From Perognathus longimembris pacificus (Eukaryota > Chordata > Mammalia > Rodentia > Heteromyidae), in contig NC_063167.1 in assembly GCF_023159225.1 (NCBI RefSeq), positions 7,595,734 through 7,659,733 on the forward strand: a DNA stretch of 64,000 bases, read 5' to 3'. The stretch's first letter is position 1; every line of letters begins with the position of its first letter. The translations under genes were made by a program, and so were the position numbers. Of the stretch, positions 56,101 through 62,400 are shown one piece after another. The notes beneath the pieces are model-generated. The model did no database searches. It worked only from the letters and a program-made list of their open reading frames with translations, and was not told the DNA's origin.

Positions 56101-59100
56101 CCGAGCTGCATGCCTAGCCCCCTTTACAAAAATTTAAAGTTGTTATATAAAGATGATGTATGGAAGGTTACAGTTAGGTAATTTTGGACAATGTCACACT
56201 TTCCTAGCCTACTTTTAAATTTAATATGGATAAAACTTAGGTATACAATTTTACATGTCTTTCATTCTGTGTATTTTCCCAGAAATTTTTATTTACTTCC
56301 CATATTTTTCCTGCAATCTGTAGCTGAAGAATAATAGAAATTTGCCATTGATAAGATTTGCATTAACAGCTTTAAACAGAGCTGAGTTCTCCATTTGCTT
56401 ATCTTTGATGTATCAGTATTATTGTGGAGACTGCTATTAAAGACATTTAAAAGATGACAGAACAATGCTTCTAATTGGTCTCTCTCGAAGGTAAAACAAA
56501 AATTCAAAATATAAATTCTGTTAGGAAGTTTACCTTTGTGTCTCCTCTGGAAGGCCACACACCAGGGGACACCACTAACTTTGTGGCCATGGTGGAGTGC
56601 TGTGTCCTTCCTGCAGCCCTGTAAGCAGTTAGGATAAGGCAGTCAAGGACAGTGGTTTTACCTTCCATTTTCCGTGGTCAGTTTCTTCTCCCTGTGTGTA
56701 AAGTTTGTTCTGAACTTTTTCTTTTTCTTTTGTGGTTCTGGGAGTTGGACCTAGGCCTTCACACGTGCTAGGCAAGAGCTCTGCCACTGGGCCACATCCC
56801 TAGACCTTGAATTTATGAGATAGGCTCTTGCTATGCAGGCTGTCCTCTTGTTTCCACTCCCAAGTGCTAGAGTTACAAGCATGTGCCACCACACCAAGCC
56901 TAATCCAACCCTTTGCACATTGTGATTTCAAGCATTAGGAGGACTATGAAATTAAAAGTAACAATTGGACTTATAACTTGCTATGAGTATCTTTGTTGTA
57001 GTCAATAGAGGTTGTTTCTTGTTTTTCTGTAGTAATAATGTTAATGTTTGAGCTAATATTTGGCAAGACCACCTACTTTTACCTCTCTGCCCTCTTTCTC
57101 TACATGTTGCAGTAGGTTTTGGGTATACCAGGCCAGAGCCATTTCTGTGGAGGAGACCCTTGCCCACTTCATGTGGTGTCACTAATTAGGCTTAGTAATC
57201 AAGATGAATAGTTCATTTGGTATTTTTTAAAAACTCAAAATTGATAAAAAAATGCACAATGACCAGAATAGCATACTTTTATATACTTTTTTTGTAAGGT
57301 CCTTAGTTTTAGCTAGAGCTAACATGTCTTTAATGTGATCTGTTTGCAAAGCTCAGTTTTGCTTGCTCTTGTCCTGCTGCTTCAGTAAGATTTGCTTTCA
57401 TTGCAGGTCTGAATTTTCTTCAGCATGTGAGGACCAGTCCTGAAGGCTATGCCCACTTTACACTTTCTGGGGATTATTATAATCGAGCTCTGTCAGGTAA
57501 AATAAAGTATATGTTATCATAGAGTTTAAAAATACATTTAAATGTTTGCCTGGGCTCGTTGCCACATTCATTTTATATGAGGGAAAAAGTAGAGTCAGGG
57601 TGAGATGGAACAGAGAAGATTAAAAGCAAATAATACTTAAATCATAGAATATGAAGATTTTCTGTTTTCTGAAAACAGAAGTTTTCCCAGTTCTTTTTTA
57701 GTTGGGGGTAATACTGGTGTTTTATCTTCGGGCCCGTACTTATTCAGCTTGTTTGCTCAAGGCTGGTGCTTTATCATTTGAACCACATCTCCAGAATGAC
57801 TATTTACTGGTAATTTGGGAGATAGAGAGTCTTGAGGATTTTTCTGCCCATGCTGGCCTTGAACCAAGATCTTCAGATCTCAGCCTCCTGAGTAGCCAGG
57901 ATTACAAATGTGTGCAATCAGCCCCAGCAGTTTGCTCATTCCAGAACATTATGTTGCTCAGTGGTGAAGAATTTGTTGATTATAGCTAATTTTCAAGAGA
58001 ATTTTATGTTCATGAACATGTTAAATCTCTTGCCTCCTCATTTTCTATTAGACCTATTGGATTCAAAACAGGGATATTAGCACATAGAGATGTTATTGTG
58101 TTTTAGTTTGCTTTCTTTTCCTACTCTTTAAAGCAAAGTACAGTTCATTAGAGCCAAGTTTTTCTAGAAATGTAAGACCTTAGGTATTACTGAAAGGCAT
58201 TTTCACGTTTTCTTCCTCATATATTAGTCTGTTATTCATTCTTGAAACGAAATGCCCACAGCAGGCTACTTTATAAAGGAAGGAGATTTATTTAGCTCAT
58301 AGGATTGGAGTCCGGAAGTCTGTCCAACTCTTCCTCCTCCCATTTTTTAATTCTTTTTTTTTTTTGTCTCTGGAGAGGACAACTGGCCTTACAGTAGAGG
58401 TACAGAAAAGAGGAGAGTAGCATTCAGGGCCTTTGAGGGAACTTGCAATTTCCTATTTCTTATGTAGAATCATGGATATATAGGAGTGTTTATATTTTCT
58501 TCAAGCTGTACAAATGTATATTGTTTAAATTCCTTTGTATATGTGATTTTTTTTTTTGCCAGTCCTGGCACTTGAACTCAGGGCCTGGGCATTGTCCCTG
58601 ATCTTCTTTTGCTCAAGGCTAGCACTCTACCACTTGAGCCACATATATATATATAGGAGTGTTTATATTTTCTTCAAGCTGTACAAATGTATATTGTTTA
58701 AATTCCTTTGTATATGTGATTTTTTTTTTGCCAGTCCTGGCACTTGAACTCAGGGCCTGGGCATTGTCCCTGATCTTCTTTTGCTCAAGGCTAGCACTCT
58801 ACCACTTGAGCCACATAGCCACTTCCAGCATTTTCTGTTTATGTGGTACTGAGGAATCAAACCCAGGGCCTCTTGCATGCAAGGCAAGCACTCTACCACT
58901 AAGCCACATTCCCAGCCCTGTATATGTGATATTTTAGGATAAAAGCATTAAGAAACTTAAGCTAATGAGAATCCAGATTTACCTACTTATTCAATTGGTA
59001 GATTGTTTGTATTACCACGAGAAAATGTTGTCAGTACTGAGGTTTGCAACTTGAGTGGCTCAAGAACAGGTGCTGCTTGCTCTGTAATAGATGCTTGCAC

Positions 59101-59425
59101 CACCTCTGGGAGACCAATGTAGGAGTTATTTATGCTCGTCCACTTGTGTCTACAATAGCACTGACATCTATAAGGTGATCTGTAAGGTGGAGCTTTTTTT
59201 TCTCTCTTCTCTTTTTCTTTTTGTTGGTCATGCTGCTTGAACTCAGGGCCTGGATGCTGTCCCTGAGTTTTTTCGCTCAAGGCTAGCACTCTTCCTCTTT
59301 GAGCCACAGTGCCACTTCCAGTTTTTCTGGGTGTTAATTGGAGATAAGAGTCTCACAGACTACCCTCTCTCCTGTAGGGTGAGATGGTCTCTCCAATAAA
59401 CCTCTTTTTCCTGTTTTTTCTTCTT

Positions 59426-59463
<38 letters not shown>

Positions 59464-62400
59464 GTCTCACAGACTTTCCTGCCTGGGCTGGCTTCAAACC
59501 ATGATCCGCAGATCTCAGCCTCCTGACTGCAGGCATGAGCCACTGGCGCCTGGCAAGAGGTGGAGCAAGAGTTGGAGTAGTGATTAAGCACTGGTGTGTT
59601 CTTGGTGAGCACTCGTGAATAGTGTTTCTCTATAAACATTTGATATTTACTGAACGTATGTCTTACTTCCTGTTTCCTGTAGGCTGGGAGCCATTTATTG
59701 AGCCATGGCCGTGCTCTGTATCCTGGCAACAGCAGGCAGCTAGTCGTCTCCATCCCCGGCGACTGAAGCTAGAGGCCAAGGCCAAACCCCGTTTGGATAT
59801 CAATATCACTTCTGTGTTGATTGGTAAGTGGAAGTTGCCTGTTTCAAAATGGTTCTTTTCTGTACACAATCCCTTGGTTTCACAGATGATATTAGGTAAG
59901 CAAATGCTTGGCCCTATGCCAACATCATCAATCATCATTGTTTCTTTCCCAGTGCACCCTAACCTAGCCTCAGGAATCTTTTCAACCCCCTTTTTTTGAC
60001 ATCCCATGCCAGTGCTCCAAAAGTTGAGACTCCTTTTGAACCATAAGTGGCTCTGCTTCACTTTCTCCTCATAGTGCCTGGATTCTGGGGGTCACTGAAT
60101 GCCCTGGAAGCAAGTTGACATTTACTTCTCTCAGGCTAGTCACAGTGGTTCTTTCTGGTATGGTTTTGACTGCGTCTTCATGGCAGAGTCAGAGTAAGTT
60201 GTTTGTGTTGTTTTCTACCAATGCCATACTTACTTAACTCTGGAAATGACTTGTCTAAGAGGTACCAGACTCATGGGGTTATGTTCTGAAAGTTTTTGTG
60301 GTTACCTTGAGATGTGCATTCCTGAGTTTGATGGTGAAAAAGATTCTAATGTCCCTGTTTCTGTTGTCTAAAAGCAGATTAGCATTCTTGTACTCTCAGA
60401 TAGCATGGCCACTTGCTATGAACACTTACTGTCAGTTTGGTGTGGTGATCTGCATAACTTGGTTTTAGTAATAAAGTCATCTGTGAGTGGTAGCACACAA
60501 CCAGGGCAAACAGTGACCTCAGTGTATGTTCATTGAGGCTGTTAGAATAGTGCTGCTTTATCCTTATCTGAACAAAGGGAAGAGTGGATAGGTTTTTGGT
60601 CTCCAGTATTTAAAACCACTGTTTTAAATAACCAAATTTCATCCATCAGTTTGCTTTGATACTAATATTACCATGATCATCACATGTGGTGGTTAATGTT
60701 TGTAATCCTCACACTTGGGAGACTGAGACTAGAGAATTGAGTGTTTGAGGGTAGCCTGGACTACATAGCAAGACCATGTCTCAAAAAAAAAAAAAGTAAA
60801 AGCAAAATATAAGCAAATAAGAATTACCTAACTAACAGTAAATTAACCTTATGATTCCTCTAGATTGTATTAATTTGACTACTTTTTTTCTCATGATTTG
60901 CTAATCTGAATTAGATAATTTTGTTAGTCTTGCTGTTAAACTCTTGATTATTGGAGGTTTTTGGAAGTCTACCAAAATTATCTTACATTTGCAATCCCAG
61001 CGGCTGAGGTTAGGAGGATTATAACTTTGAGGCCAGCCTGGGCTACATAGGAAGTTCCAGGCAAGGCTGGGCTATATAGTGAAATTTTGTCTCAGAAAAC
61101 CAAAAAATCAAAAAACAAGAAAACAAGAGCTTACCTCAGCAGTATTTTTTGTTCTTATTTCTGGTGAAGATTTGATAGAAACTTAAACATATAGGCTAGA
61201 AGACTTTTTTCAATCCTTGGTAAAACTTTTATTTTTTTAATCCCAATTTCTTATTTCTAATAGTGTTCTGAAACCCATAAATATTGCTTAGTGTTTAAAT
61301 AAATCTTATTTCTGTGGCATGTATTGGGATTGAAACTGGAAACCACTCATTCTTGTTCCAAGTGTAAAAGATCTTCACTCAGGTGTGGTATATCAGAATT
61401 ATTTTCTTAACCTGCTGTTCCCCTTACAGTTCTTTCCAAAAATAAATCTGCTCATGGAAAATTGCAGCTGGATTTCAGCCTCCTGGGTTTAATTATTCAT
61501 TAGAAGCTTTCTGACTGATCTCTCAGTTTCCAAACCTTTTCCCTTGGCATAGTGTACTATGTTCTTCACAAACTAAGTCAGTCTCTTTTCTAGATTTCTC
61601 TGCATTGTCTCCACTCAGTATGTTGTAAAGTTACACTGGACATGCACTTTTTCTTTTTTTGGTTGTGGGGATCGAACTCTGGGCCTGGGCACTGTCTCTG
61701 AGCAATTCCGCTCAAGGCCAGAACTCTACCACTTGAGCCACAGTGCCACTTCCAGCTTTTTGGTGGTTACTTGGAGATAAGAATCTCATGGACTTTCCTG
61801 CCCAGGCTGGAACCACAATCCTCAGATCTCAACCCCATGAATAGCTAGGATTGTAGGCATGAGCCACCAGCACGGGCTGGACATACACTTTCATGTCCAT
61901 AGAATCCTTGCCTATGTGAGTCTCTCTACCTAGAACGTTACTTCATTCTCTCCCCCCCCACCCTTTTCATTTGTGCTGTTCTTGGGGCTTGAGTTCAGGG
62001 CCTGGGCACTATCTTTTAGTTTTTTCTTTGCTCAATGCTAGCATTCTGTCACTTGAGCTATAGCTCTACTTCTAGATTTTTTGTGGTTAATTGGGGACAA
62101 GTCTCATAGACATTCCTGTCTACGTTGGCTTTGAACTTTGATCCTTAGATCCTAGTCTCCTGAGTAGCTCAGATTAAGGCATGAGCCACTTGTGTCTAGC
62201 TTGTCATTCCATTCTTAATCTCATTGGCAATTGCTAAACTATTCATTCTTTCAGACTCAGAACAAAGATTTGAATCTTTACCTCTCTGAAGTCTTCTCTG
62301 GACTTTGGTATATATTCCTCCACTTTTGCCAAAGCAGTGAATCTTCTGTGCCACTGGGCATTTTATTTACATCTTTGTTTTAGCGCCATTTATGTTTGCT

